Source: Poseidonocella sp. HB161398 (GTDB taxonomy: Bacteria > Pseudomonadota > Alphaproteobacteria > Rhodobacterales > Rhodobacteraceae). Taken from it: a stretch of 64,000 nucleotides of DNA. The notes under the pieces were generated by a model, which worked only from the letters and a program-made list of their open reading frames with translations, was not told the origin of the DNA and did no database searches. Position 1 is the first letter of the stretch; the number at the start of each line of letters is the position of its first letter. A program made the position numbers and the translations under genes. Below, one piece after another: positions 1-13,740 of this stretch. Where the stretch lies: assembly GCF_005870025.1 (NCBI RefSeq), contig NZ_VATA01000004.1, positions 62,001 to 126,000 of the forward strand, written 5' to 3'.

Positions 1-2497
<2,497 letters not shown>

Positions 2498-2700
2498 GAC
2501 ACACCTCCGGCTTCAACCTGGCTAAGATAGGCGTGTTGCGCCGAGTCTCCAATGGGAAATTGTGAACGAAAAGCGAACAAAATCGCTCTGCTGTCATGTC
2601 CTGGCGTTTTCCGCCGCCCGGCGATGCCGCAGGGCAGCGGGAGTTCCGTCCGGTCCGCTCGGGCTGGCCCGTTCAAGCCAGTCCGTTCAGGCAATTCCCT

Positions 2701-3051
2701 TCAGGCAAGTCCGGGGTCGAGCACGTAGCGGCGGCCGTTCACCTCCACCGTGGCGGCCTGCATGGCCATTTCCTCGGCATTGGCCGAGCGGCGGCCGGTC
2801 AGCGTGACCTCGGCGCCCTCGGCGAGCATCTCGCGGCCCGGCCCGCCGCCTTCGCCGATCTCGGCTGTCCAGATCTCGCCATGGGCCTCGACGCGGACGC
2901 GTCCGCGCGGGCCCTTGCCGGCGGCATCTGTGACGACGCCGGTCAGTTCGAATTCCCCGTCCTCGGTATAGCGGCTGCCGTGGCGTCCCGTTTCGGGGCG
3001 CCCCGTCAGGGTCGCGGCAAGCGCCGCGAAGCTGTGGCGGGCATGGTGCAT
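2701..3051 (-). CDS. Small hypothetical protein
   Basis: I do not recognise this 116-residue protein. It has a balanced amino-acid composition, unlike the Arg/Pro-rich shadow frames around it. Its second half alternates short beta-like segments (ELTGVVTDA, GRVRVEAHGEIWTAEI, TVEVNGRRYVLDPG), suggesting a small beta-barrel, possibly OB- or NfeD-like; that fold is inference. The ATG at 3051 has a very good GGAGGT ribosome site 8 bases upstream. It sits alone between acnA and uvrA on the same strand, about 200 bases from each. No signal peptide or membrane segment is seen. Confidence 0.65.
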   Translation of the reverse strand: MHHARHSFAALAATLTGRPETGRHGSRYTEDGEFELTGVVTDAAGKGPRGRVRVEAHGEIWTAEIGEGGGPGREMLAEGAEVTLTGRRSANAEEMAMQAATVEVNGRRYVLDPGLA

Positions 3052-3151
3052 TTCGCCGACCTCCGTTTCGGTTCCGGACCATCCTACATGACAGCTTGCC
3101 GCATGGCGCCTGAAAATCTTGTGAGGATGAACCGCCCGGCGGAAACGGAGA

Positions 3152-3175
3152 GACCCCGGCTCTTCGGCCGGGGTC
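3152..3175 (-). terminator. Hairpin downstream of acnA
   Basis: Perfect 9-bp inverted repeat (GACCCCGGC and GCCGGGGTC) with a 6-base loop, 66 bases past the acnA stop. The following minus-strand bases are only moderately T-rich (TCTCCGTTTCC), so it is a candidate terminator rather than a textbook one. Confidence 0.5.
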
Positions 3176-3240
3176 GGACTGGGCCGCCTGCAGCGGACGG
3201 CGTCAGGCGGGAGGCCGGAACCGGCCCCCTGCCCTGCGGA

Positions 3241-5988
<2,748 letters not shown>

Positions 5989-6068
5989 GGGGTCATGCCT
6001 CCCGTGTAAGTGGGTCGATGCGCACCGGATATGGGCCTCCTTCCCCCCGCGCGGCAAGGGGGTGCGGC

Positions 6069-6095
6069 TTTTTGCATACCATTGCATGCGAAAAA
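6069..6095. promoter_or_regulatory. Inverted repeat between acnA and the DUF1223 gene
   Basis: TTTTTGCAT and ATGCGAAAAA face each other across 8 bases. The stretch is AT-rich compared with its surroundings and lies 81 bases upstream of acnA and 107 bases upstream of the divergent gene. The layout suits a regulator-binding site, but I cannot match it to a known family motif. Confidence 0.35.
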
Positions 6096-6201
6096 TGCGC
6101 ACCCCGCGCAACACTCGCCCCAGCTCTCTCAAAAGGGTGATTGGCGCGTGGCAGGTCGATGGCCTATCCCTTCGTTGTACTTGCGGAAGAACGGGACAGA
6201 G

Positions 6202-6897
6202 ATGCGACATTTCATCGGCGCGACCTGCATGAGCTTGACCCTGATGGCAAATGCGGCGGCCGCGGATCCGGTGGTGGTCCTTGAACTCTATACCTCGCAA
6301 GGTTGTTCCGCCTGCCCGCCCGCGGACGAGCTGCTCAACGAGCTGTCAAGCGAAGACGGCGTGCTCGCCTTCTCCTTCCATGTCGACTACTGGGACTATA
6401 TCGGCTGGACCGACACGTTCGGCAGCCGCGAGAACGGCCAGCGCCAGAAGATGTACGCCAAGGGCTTCGGCGAGCGGATGGTCTACACCCCGCAGCTCGT
6501 CATCCAGGGCCAGGCGGCGGTGGTCGGCCACAAGGCCGAGAAGGTCAATTCCGTCATCGGCAAGCTGCGCCAGCACCAGCCCGAGGCCAGGATCACGGCC
6601 GTGCGCGAGGGCGATCTCGTCCGCGTCACCGTCTCGCCGGTCTCGAAGCCGGTCGACGCCTCCGAGCTCTATGTCGTGCGCTTCCAGCCGGAGGCCACGG
6701 TGAAGATCGGCAAGGGCGAGAATGCCGGGCGCGAGATCACCTATTCCAATGTCGTCACCGACTGGCACCTGGCGGAATTCTGGTCGGGCGACGCGCCCGA
6801 GGAATACGACCTGCCGGTGATGGGCGACCAGCCGGTGGCCGTGCTCCTGCAGAAGCGCGGCCAGGGCCCGGTCATCGCCGCCGCTCTGGCGCGCTGA
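6202..6897 (+). CDS. Secreted DUF1223 thioredoxin-like protein
   Basis: A 231-residue protein of the DUF1223 family, whose members are exported and have a thioredoxin-like fold of unknown role. A signal peptide covers about residues 1-21, with a likely cleavage after ANAAAA. A CxxC motif (Cys35-Ser-Ala-Cys38) follows the first strand in the family-typical context LELYTSQGCSACPPAD. That position suggests a redox-active site, which is inference. The start at 6202 is chosen to include the signal peptide; the longer open frame from 6010 has no family similarity. The gene diverges from acnA and ends 15 bases before the convergent acyltransferase gene. Confidence 0.85.
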   Translation: MRHFIGATCMSLTLMANAAAADPVVVLELYTSQGCSACPPADELLNELSSEDGVLAFSFHVDYWDYIGWTDTFGSRENGQRQKMYAKGFGERMVYTPQLVIQGQAAVVGHKAEKVNSVIGKLRQHQPEARITAVREGDLVRVTVSPVSKPVDASELYVVRFQPEATVKIGKGENAGREITYSNVVTDWHLAEFWSGDAPEEYDLPVMGDQPVAVLLQKRGQGPVIAAALAR

Positions 6898-6912
6898 GGC
6901 GGCCCGCCGGGC

Positions 6913-7824
6913 TCAGCCCCCGGCCGCCTTCCGCGCCGCCCTGCGGGCCTGGCGCTCGGGCTTCCAGCGCCGGTGCAGCCACAGCCACTGGTCCATGTTC
7001 TGCCGGATCCGCGCCTCGAGACTGTCATTGAGCGCCTGGGTCATGGTCCGCGCGTCGCTATGCGGCACCGGCTCCTCGATCACCAGTTCGAAGCTGCCAT
7101 CCGGCTGGCGGATGCCGTAGAGCGGCACCAGCACGGCATCGTATTTCAGCGCCATCTCCGCCGCCGAAAGCGCCGTCGGCGCGGGCTTGCCGAAGAAGCT
7201 CAGCAGCGCGCCCTTGTTGACGTGCTGGTCGGGCAGGATGGCGACCGCGTTGCCCTGGCGCAGGTGGCGGATCATCTTCGCCAGGCCCGAGCGGCCGCGG
7301 GCGAAAACCGGCTCAGAGATCGCGCTGAGCATGGCGAGGAACTCGGCATCGAGCATCTTGTCGTTGAGCGGCCGGTAGATCGCGCCGATCCGGTAGCCGC
7401 GCCGCGACAGCACCGCGCGCATCGCGTCGAAATTGCCGAAATGCCCCGAGACCAGCAGCTGCGGCCGACCGGCGGCGCGGGCCTCCTCGAGCGCCGCCAG
7501 CCCCGGGCCGGTGACCGGCGCATCGCGCAGCCGCTCGGCGAATTCCTCGCCCGCGGCCAGTTCGGTCAGCATCCGGCCGACATTGGCGGGGACGCGGCGC
7601 ATCAGCCGGCGGACCTCGCGCTCGGGCAGCTCGGGCATGACATGGGCCAGATTGGCGCGGATGCGGGCGCGATAGCCGGCCGCGGGCGCCACGACCCAGG
7701 CCATGAGCCAGGCGGCGAGCGCGCAGCGCAGGCGGAAGGGCAGGATCCGCGGCCAGGTCACAAGGGCGCGGATCGCACCGGCCTCGAAGGCGGCCCGCCT
7801 CCTGGATTTGGTCTTTTTCGCCAT
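6913..7824 (-). CDS. LpxL/HtrB-family lysophospholipid acyltransferase
   Basis: A 303-residue member of the LPLAT superfamily, which transfers acyl chains in lipid A or membrane-lipid synthesis at the inner membrane. The catalytic H-x4-D motif is His128 to Asp133 in SGHFGNFD. A hydrophobic segment near residues 30-48 probably anchors the protein. Later family blocks include ILPDQHVNKGALLSFFG (substrate pocket) and the C-terminal WLWLHRRWKP. The ATG at 7824 has GGAG seven bases upstream; a TTG six bases earlier is possible. The substrate cannot be told from sequence: a lipid A late acyltransferase or an ornithine-lipid type enzyme are both possible. The gene stands alone. Confidence 0.88.
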   Translation of the reverse strand: MAKKTKSRRRAAFEAGAIRALVTWPRILPFRLRCALAAWLMAWVVAPAAGYRARIRANLAHVMPELPEREVRRLMRRVPANVGRMLTELAAGEEFAERLRDAPVTGPGLAALEEARAAGRPQLLVSGHFGNFDAMRAVLSRRGYRIGAIYRPLNDKMLDAEFLAMLSAISEPVFARGRSGLAKMIRHLRQGNAVAILPDQHVNKGALLSFFGKPAPTALSAAEMALKYDAVLVPLYGIRQPDGSFELVIEEPVPHSDARTMTQALNDSLEARIRQNMDQWLWLHRRWKPERQARRAARKAAGG

Positions 7825-8306
7825 CAGCAAACTCCGTCCGGGCGGCCCTGCCGCCTCCCGCCGGTCTTAACGGGGATCGGCCCGGCCGGCAATCGCAGCG
7901 CCCGCCGCCGCGCGGCCCGGCGCCGAAAGCGGCCGGGCGGCACCCGGCACGCGGACCTGCAGACCGGCGCCACAGCCCTGATGGCCCAGCCAGACTCCGA
8001 AAACCTGTCCGGAGCAAAGCGGACTGCGCCCGGAAGATCGCTGCAGCCGGGCGGGACTGCGTTCGAAGCGCCGTTCCGCAGCCGATCGACCAGCACGCCG
8101 GGGGAGCTGCTGACGGCCGGAGGTGCAGTCCATTGACGACTAGGGCGCGGCAACCGTGCCAAGCCCGCCAAGGAGGGCGGAGCGGATGATCCCAGCCCGC
8201 GGCTGGAGCACAAGGTCGCGCCACTGACCGCATGGAGGCCTCCTGCCCCCGGCCTCGCAATCTGGTATTTCGGGGCTGCCAGACGACGCCATGACAGGAG
8301 CCGTCG
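7825..8306. other. Stretch with no recognisable gene
   Basis: About 480 bases of GC-rich sequence upstream of the acyltransferase gene. All open frames are short or have the Arg/Pro/Ala-rich look of non-coding high-GC DNA. The last 40 bases may be the leader of the transposase remnant that follows. Confidence 0.6.
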
Positions 8307-9130
8307 ATGACGCAGGTGGTCGGGGCCGGCATCGATCACGGCAAGTGCGTCTTCCCGGTCCGCGGTGCGGTTTCAAAAGGCGCTGTCGCCCTGCCGCGGC
8401 GCCGGATGCCGACGTCTTCCCGCAGCTTCCTCCCCCTCGTGATCGGCGTGAAGTCTTGCGCCGGTGCGCATCGCCGGGACCGCGCGATCCGCATGAAGGC
8501 CTGTGCCGATGCGCATCACCGGGTCGGCGAACTCCGCAGGATCGGACGCGACGTCCGACCGGTGCCGCCGTCTCATGTGACGCCGCGCAAGAACGGGAAA
8601 ACGCCCATGCAGGCGCCGGGACGACCCGCGAAGGCCCGGAACCGCAAGCGCAGCGTCTCATCGGTCCGGGGATGGGTGGACGGCACAGGACGATCCGGCC
8701 TTCGATGCCGCCGGGCCAATCGGCAGCGAAGCGGCCTAACAGGGCGCTGAAAGTCCGTTTGGCCGGGGAGCTGGGGGCAAAACTGGAACAAGCGTCCTGA
8801 AAGCGGCTGGACTTGCCCATCCCTGAAGAAACCACCTGACCAGATCCGGAACGAATTCCTCGACAGCGAGGCCCTGGATTCCTTTTTCAGCAGCCTGCTA
8901 AACTCTTCGGATGGCCCGCAAGGCACGGGACTCCCGGCTGCGCCAGCGGACCCGGGCCGCTATGCGCGATCCGCGCGCATCTGGACGAGTTCGGCATCGT
9001 AGCGTCAATGGAGGGACCATGCCCGGCGGTCGCCGGGGCGGGCCAGCGCGCGCACCTGCCGTCCCCGGGCCGGATGCCGATTGGCCTGCTGGTCAGCCGG
9101 TTCTTTCAGGCCCGGGGACGAATCGGCGCG
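8307..9130 (+). pseudogene. Decayed IS110/IS1111-family transposase
   Basis: Pieces of an IS110-type DEDD transposase can be read in order but in different frames. The N-terminal part (VVGAGIDHGK, the GIDxxK opening with the first catalytic Asp) starts at 8307. The block ACADAHHRVGELRRIG followed by RPVPPSHV, typical of the family after the second acidic residue, spans about 8495-8580. A third piece, RQRTRAA, near 8935 shifts frame into AIRAHLDEFGIVA at about 8962-9000, matching the family helix before the C-terminal domain. The sequence between 8600 and 8900 is unrelated or scrambled. No inverted repeats or bridge-RNA flank could be defined. The element is dead; identification rests on recalled family motifs, not a search. 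Confidence 0.6.
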
Positions 9131-9348
9131 CTCCCCCAGGACATCCCGCGCGGATCCGACATTGCGCGGCCGTCACAGGCCGAAGAGATGACTGCCCGCG
9201 GCCAGACGCCGGGTCCTCGCGATGAGCCCTGCCATGCGGGAGCCATCCAGGATGATACAAGCACCATGACGGAGGCTGACCGGACCTGTAACGCCGGACG
9301 CTCGGGATGGCATGACCTCCGCAAAGGCCCTGACCGCCCTGGCCCGGT

Positions 9349-10401
9349 TCACGCCTGGGCCTCTTCCTCTTCCTCGTCGCTGAGCAGGATCAGCTCGCCG
9401 GCTGCTTCCATCTCCCGGATCGCGGCCACGATGTTGCCCATCGCCTCCTCAGCGTCCTTCGATTTCACCTTGCCCTGGTCGCGCACCTCGTCGCGCAGCT
9501 GCTGGGCCATGCGCTGGGACATGTTCTCCAGGATGAACTCCCCGGCCTTCTCGTCGCCGCCGCCCTGCGCGCCGCCGAGCGCGGTGACCAGGACGGCCTG
9601 GTCGACGGCACGGGTGATCTTGGGGATGTCGCGCGGGTCGATCCGCATGGGGATGTTGCCGAAGGTGAAGATCGCCTTGCGCACCTCCTCGGCGAAGACC
9701 GAGTCCTTCTCCTCCAGCCCCTCGAGCACGCCGTCCCGGGTCAGTGCCGCCGTCGAGTTCAGGATCGCGCCCACGCGCTGCACGGGGCCGTCGCTGAAGG
9801 CCAGGGCCGGGCGCGAGGCGAGCTGGGTCGCGATCGAGGAGCCGATGGTCTGCACCGTCTCGGGATCGATGCCGCTGGTGCGCTGGATCGCGAAGGCGAT
9901 GCGCCGCGCCCGCTCGCTCTCCATCTTGCCGAGGATGTCGGCGGCTTTCGGGACGGGCACTTTCGACAGGATCACCGCCGCGACCTCGTCGCTCTCGTTC
10001 TCCATGACCGCCATCAGCTGCTCGCTCTCGAGCCCCTGGATCGCGGTCCAGGGCTCCTTGTGGACCGGAACGCCGACCTGCTTGCGGATGCGCGCAGCCG
10101 TCGACGGGCTGATCGTGCCGTCGAGCGCGTCGAGCGCGCCGGCCAGCCCGCCGGGGAAGGTCATGCCAACGCTTTCGAGCTCGGCCAGGAATTCCTGCAC
10201 CACCTCGTCGAGCGTCGCATGGTCGATCTGCCGGATGGCGCCCATCTCGTGGGTCAGCAGCTCCTGCAGGTGCTCGGGAAGGTCGCTGAGATCGAGCTCC
10301 GTCCCTTCCTGCATCAGGACGCGCACGATGATCGCGGCCTTTCGCTGCTGGGTCAGCGCGGGCATCCCGCCCGCGGTCGCGAGGCTTGGCATCTGGCTCA
10401 T
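9349..10401 (-). CDS. fliG: Flagellar motor switch protein FliG, divergent and isolated
   Basis: A 350-residue FliG-type protein. FliG is the switch-complex subunit that links the MS ring to stator units. The N-terminal domain starts at LTQQRKAAII (residue 16 on). The middle domain carries ESDEVAAVILSKVP in place of the usual EHPQ-type block. The C-terminal torque domain has FTFGNIPMRIDPRDI, then NMSQRMAQQLRDE and EMEAAGEL. The protein ends in an acidic tail (SDEEEEEAQA). Charged torque-helix residues differ from the enteric pattern by a one-residue insertion. No other flagellar gene is in the window. AGGAG sits just before the ATG at 10401. A role outside a classical flagellum is possible. 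Confidence 0.85.
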   Translation of the reverse strand: MSQMPSLATAGGMPALTQQRKAAIIVRVLMQEGTELDLSDLPEHLQELLTHEMGAIRQIDHATLDEVVQEFLAELESVGMTFPGGLAGALDALDGTISPSTAARIRKQVGVPVHKEPWTAIQGLESEQLMAVMENESDEVAAVILSKVPVPKAADILGKMESERARRIAFAIQRTSGIDPETVQTIGSSIATQLASRPALAFSDGPVQRVGAILNSTAALTRDGVLEGLEEKDSVFAEEVRKAIFTFGNIPMRIDPRDIPKITRAVDQAVLVTALGGAQGGGDEKAGEFILENMSQRMAQQLRDEVRDQGKVKSKDAEEAMGNIVAAIREMEAAGELILLSDEEEEEAQA

Positions 10402-10466
10402 GGCTCCTCTGACTTCTGCCGTCGGAGCCAGACTTGACCGATGCCTCTTAACGCGGGGTTTACGCG

Positions 10467-10485
10467 GGCCCCCGCGCCGGGGGCC
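10467..10485. repeat. Inverted repeat between purB and fliG
   Basis: GGCCCCC and GGGGGCC face each other around a 5-base loop, 50 bases past the purB stop. No clear T-run follows on either strand, so a terminator role for purB is possible but unproven. Confidence 0.3.
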
Positions 10486-10535
10486 TGCGCGATTTTCCGG
10501 TCCGTGCCGCCGCTCAGGGCGCCACGGGTGCGCGA

Positions 10536-11840
10536 TCAGCTGCCGAAGACGCGCGAGAAGATCGTGTCGACATGCTTGGTGTGGTAGCCGAGGTCGAATT
10601 TCTCCTCGATCTCCGCCGGGCTCAGCGCCGCGGTCACCTCGGCATCGCCCAGGAGCTCGGTCTTGAAGTCCTTGCCTTCTTCCCAGACCTTCATCGCGTT
10701 GCGCTGCACGAGGCGGTAGGCGTCCTCGCGGCTCACGCCCGCCTGGGTCAGCGCCAGAAGCACCCGCTGCGACATGACGAGGCCGCGGAACTTGTTCATG
10801 TTGGCCAGCATGTTGTCGGGATAGACGACCAGCTTGTCGATCACCGTGGTCAGCCGCGACAGCGCGAAATCGAGCGTCACGGTGGTGTCGGGGCCGATAT
10901 TGCGCTCCACCGAGCTGTGCGAGATGTCGCGCTCGTGCCACAGCGCCACGTTCTCCATCGCCGGGACCACGGCCATGCGGACGAGCCGCGCCAGGCCGGT
11001 GAGGTTCTCGGTCAGGACCGGGTTGCGCTTGTGCGGCATGGCCGAGCTGCCCTTCTGACCCTTGGAGAAGAACTCCTCGGCTTCCAGAACCTCGGTGCGC
11101 TGCATGTGGCGGATCTCGATGGCGACATTCTCGATCGAGGAGGCCACGACGCCGAGCGCGGCGAAGAAGGCGGCATGGCGGTCGCGCGGGATCACCTGGG
11201 TGGAGATCGGCTCGGGCTTCAGGCCCATCTTGGCGCAGACATGCTCCTCGACGGCCGGGTCGATATTGGCGAAGGTGCCGACCGCGCCGGAGATCGCGCC
11301 GGTGGCGATCTCGTCGCGCGCCACCTGCAGGCGGGTCCTGTTGCGGTCCATCTCGGCATAGAAGCGCGCGAAGGTCAGGCCCATCGTGGTGGGCTCGGCA
11401 TGGATGCCATGGCTGCGGCCGATGCGGACGGTGTCCTTGTGCTCGAAGGCGCGGCGCTTCAGCGCTTCCAAGAGCTTGTCCATGTCGGCCAGCAGGATGT
11501 CGGCGGCGCGCACCAGCTGCACGTTGAACGTGGTGTCGAGCACGTCGGAGGAGGTCATGCCCTGATGGACGAAGCGCGCCTCGTCATTGCCGATGATCTC
11601 GGCCAGGTGGGTCAGGAAGGCGATGACGTCATGCTTGGTCACGGCCTCGATCTCGTCGATGCGCGCGACGTTGAAATCCACGTCCTTCGCCTTCCAGACG
11701 GCAGCCGCGTTTTCCTTCGGGATAACGCCCAGTTCGGCTTGCGCATCGCAGGCATGGGCTTCAATCTCGTACCAGATGCGGAACTTGGTCTCGGGGGACC
11801 AGATGGCAACCATGTCGGGACGGGAATAGCGTGGGATCAT
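10536..11840 (-). CDS. purB: Adenylosuccinate lyase
   Basis: PurB splits SAICAR and adenylosuccinate, releasing fumarate, in two steps of purine synthesis. The 434-residue length is normal for the short (Bacillus-like) form. The fumarase/aspartase signature [10 protein letters not shown] is present, as are TSSDVLDT and the HGIHAEPTT block with an active-site His. The ATG at 11840 ([10 protein letters not shown]) is the family start; an upstream extension is open but unrelated. A GGAAAGG-like ribosome site precedes it. It is followed on the same strand by fliG after 134 bases, and its 5' end overlaps the possible GTG start of the plus-strand DUF6314 gene. Confidence 0.97.
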   Translation of the reverse strand: MIPRYSRPDMVAIWSPETKFRIWYEIEAHACDAQAELGVIPKENAAAVWKAKDVDFNVARIDEIEAVTKHDVIAFLTHLAEIIGNDEARFVHQGMTSSDVLDTTFNVQLVRAADILLADMDKLLEALKRRAFEHKDTVRIGRSHGIHAEPTTMGLTFARFYAEMDRNRTRLQVARDEIATGAISGAVGTFANIDPAVEEHVCAKMGLKPEPISTQVIPRDRHAAFFAALGVVASSIENVAIEIRHMQRTEVLEAEEFFSKGQKGSSAMPHKRNPVLTENLTGLARLVRMAVVPAMENVALWHERDISHSSVERNIGPDTTVTLDFALSRLTTVIDKLVVYPDNMLANMNKFRGLVMSQRVLLALTQAGVSREDAYRLVQRNAMKVWEEGKDFKTELLGDAEVTAALSPAEIEEKFDLGYHTKHVDTIFSRVFGS

Positions 11841-12349
11841 CGTCGGACCTTTCCTGCGGCGCTTTGGCGCCCCGCCCTTACGGCGAAGCTGCGCCCGGCG
11901 CAAGCCTGCCCGCGGCAGAGCGCCTCTTCACCGCGGCGGGCCTGGCCGGAACCTGGGCCGTCACCCGGCAGATCGCGGATGCGCGCACCGGCGGCACGGC
12001 CCGGCTGGAGGGGCTGGCGCGGTTCCATCCCGACGACGGGGGTCTCCGCTACGACGAAGAGGGCGTGCTGACCCTGCCCGGCGGGCAGAGCTTCGCCGCC
12101 ACCCGCCGCTATCTCTGGCGCTTCGGGCCGCCCGTGCGGGTGCTCTTCGCCGACGGGCGGCTCTTCCATGTGCTCGACCCGGCCGATCCCGAGGCCGAGC
12201 TCGTCCATCACTGCGGCGACGACCTCTATCGCGGGCGCTACCGCGCCGGAGCAGCGTTCTGGGAGACCGAATGGCACGTGACCGGCCCGCGCAAGGACCA
12301 GGTCAGCCGCATCCGCTACCGTCGGACGGGCACTTCGGAAATCTCGTAG
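11831..12349 (+). CDS. DUF6314 family protein
   Basis: A protein of up to 172 residues resembling the DUF6314 family of alphaproteobacteria, which has no assigned function. Visible blocks are GTWAVTRQIAD, ARLEGLARFHPDDGGLRYDEEG, RRYLWRFGPP, LFADGRLFHVLDP and a histidine-rich HHCGDDLYRGRY, together suggesting a small beta-barrel. There is no ATG in the frame before the conserved part. The start may be the GTG at 11831, which overlaps purB, or the TTG at 11864. Neither has a good ribosome site. The 3' end overlaps the convergent ABM gene by 34 bases. Confidence 0.72.
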   Translation: MGSSSDLSCGALAPRPYGEAAPGASLPAAERLFTAAGLAGTWAVTRQIADARTGGTARLEGLARFHPDDGGLRYDEEGVLTLPGGQSFAATRRYLWRFGPPVRVLFADGRLFHVLDPADPEAELVHHCGDDLYRGRYRAGAAFWETEWHVTGPRKDQVSRIRYRRTGTSEIS

Positions 12350-12618
12350 ACCCGGCGGATCCCGGCTGTCGCCCGGCCCCAGTCCGAGGCCGCCGCGCGG
12401 GCCTGGTGCGCCTCGAAGGCGGCGCGGTCGCGGAAAAGCTCCCGCACCTGCCAGACCAGCGGCGCGGCGCCGGGCACCACCTCGAAGGACAGGCAGCCGG
12501 GCTCGGCGAGGGTCGCGCGGATATGCCCGGGCAGATGGCGGCGCACGGTCCCGGCCTCCGCCTCGTCGGCGCAGATCAGCTCTCCGGCCAGGCGGATCGC
12601 GGGCTCGATATCGGTCAT
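12316..12618 (-). CDS. Antibiotic biosynthesis monooxygenase (ABM) domain protein
   Basis: A 100-residue single-domain protein with the dimeric ferredoxin-like ABM fold, as in YgiN and heme- or quinol-linked monooxygenases. The pattern is typical: an opening strand (IRLAGELICAD), a helix (AGTVRRHLPGHIRATLAEPGC), a strand (LSFEVVPG), then VWQVRELFRDRAAFEAHQAR, where a conserved His falls at the end of the second helix. AGGAGGTG precedes the ATG at 12618. The substrate is unknown. Its stop lies inside the convergent DUF6314 gene. A second, frameshifted ABM gene lies near 60.7 kb. Confidence 0.82.
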   Translation of the reverse strand: MTDIEPAIRLAGELICADEAEAGTVRRHLPGHIRATLAEPGCLSFEVVPGAAPLVWQVRELFRDRAAFEAHQARAAASDWGRATAGIRRVYEISEVPVRR

Positions 12619-12762
12619 TGCGGCACCTCCTGCCCGCCCCTAGCAGATCCGCCCGGCCCGCAGGTAGGCATTTCCGCACCGCAGAGAATCCTTCACATGC
12701 GCTATGATCCGCGCGAGCCTGCCCCCCGATCCCGTCCCCGTCCCCGACCGGAGCCCTGCCCC

Positions 12763-13740
12763 ATGCGCCTGCTGCCGCTTCTGATCCTTCTCCTCGCCCC
12801 CGCGCTGCTCCAGGCGGGCGAGCTGCGCCGCGCCACGCTGGCCGCCGAGCCCGGAACCCCCGGCAGCCGCGACCGCGACTATGCGCTCTATGTCCCCGAG
12901 GGCCTGCCCGCCGATGGCAGCGCGCCGCTTGTGACGATCCTGCATGGCTGCAAGCAGACCAATGACGACATGATCGAGCAGACCGGCTTCCGCGCGCTGG
13001 CCGACGCCGAGGGCTTCGCCGTGCTCTTCCCCTTCGTCACCAGCTTCGAGGGCTGGCGCAATCCCAATTGCTGGGGCTTCTGGGAAGAGGAGCACCAGCG
13101 CGAGGGCGCGGGCGAGCCGGGCGATATCCGCCGGATGATGGCGCTGGCGGAAAGCGAGCTCGGCACCGATCCGGCGCGGCGCTACATCGCCGGGCTCTCC
13201 TCCGGGGCGGCCATGTCGGTTGTGATGGCGGTGGCCTATTCCGAGGATATCGCCGCCGCGGGCGCGGTGGCCGGGCTCGGCTATGCCGAGGATGCCTGGG
13301 CCGTGCGCATCCTGCCGGGCTGCACCATCCCGACGCTGCGCGACGACCCCGAGGAGATGGCCGCGGAGATGGAAGCCGAGCAGGACGCGCCGGGCGAGCG
13401 GCGGCTGGTGCCCCTGATGGTGATCCACAGCCTCAACGACTGCCGCGTGCCGGTGGAGAACGGCCAGAACCTCGCCGCCTCCTGGATCCGCTTCTACGCC
13501 GCCCTGCCCGATCCGGTCTGGCAGGAGGATTGCAGCACCGCCGCGATGCCCTGCAACCACGCCCGCTTCGCCGATGCCGCGGGGCGCACCGTGACCGAGA
13601 CCGTGTTCTTCGAGGGACCCGACATCATCGAGACGCATTTCTGGCCGGGCGACGGCGAAGGCGAGTTCGCCAATCCCGACGGCCCCTCGGCCACGGCCCT
13701 GCTCTGGGGCTTCTTCGAGGAGAAGCGGCTCGATCCCTGA
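12763..13740 (+). CDS. Secreted PHB-depolymerase-type esterase
   Basis: A 325-residue exported alpha/beta hydrolase of the PHB depolymerase/feruloyl esterase-like (LpqC) group. A signal peptide spans about residues 1-18 (MRLLPLLILLLAPALLQAG). The oxyanion region LHGCKQ is at 60-65, the nucleophile elbow GLSSG at 144-148 with Ser146, a likely Asp in HSLNDCRVP, and a likely His in the C-terminal ETHFWPG. Several paired cysteines (for example NPNCWGF, PGCTIP, NDCRVP, EDCSTAAMPCNH) fit an extracytoplasmic protein. The start is chosen for the signal peptide and a GGAG about 9 bases upstream. The natural substrate (polyester, acetyl-xylan or other) is not evident. Confidence 0.85.
   Translation: MRLLPLLILLLAPALLQAGELRRATLAAEPGTPGSRDRDYALYVPEGLPADGSAPLVTILHGCKQTNDDMIEQTGFRALADAEGFAVLFPFVTSFEGWRNPNCWGFWEEEHQREGAGEPGDIRRMMALAESELGTDPARRYIAGLSSGAAMSVVMAVAYSEDIAAAGAVAGLGYAEDAWAVRILPGCTIPTLRDDPEEMAAEMEAEQDAPGERRLVPLMVIHSLNDCRVPVENGQNLAASWIRFYAALPDPVWQEDCSTAAMPCNHARFADAAGRTVTETVFFEGPDIIETHFWPGDGEGEFANPDGPSATALLWGFFEEKRLDP

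Noticed and set aside
8140-8835. Minus-strand frames over the transposase remnant
   Set aside because: Cys/Arg/Pro-rich shadow. The recognisable transposase blocks are on the plus strand.
12696-12762. Upstream ATG extension of the secreted esterase
   Set aside because: It would place a Pro/Arg-rich stretch before the signal peptide and lacks a ribosome site. The ATG at 12763 gives a standard signal peptide.
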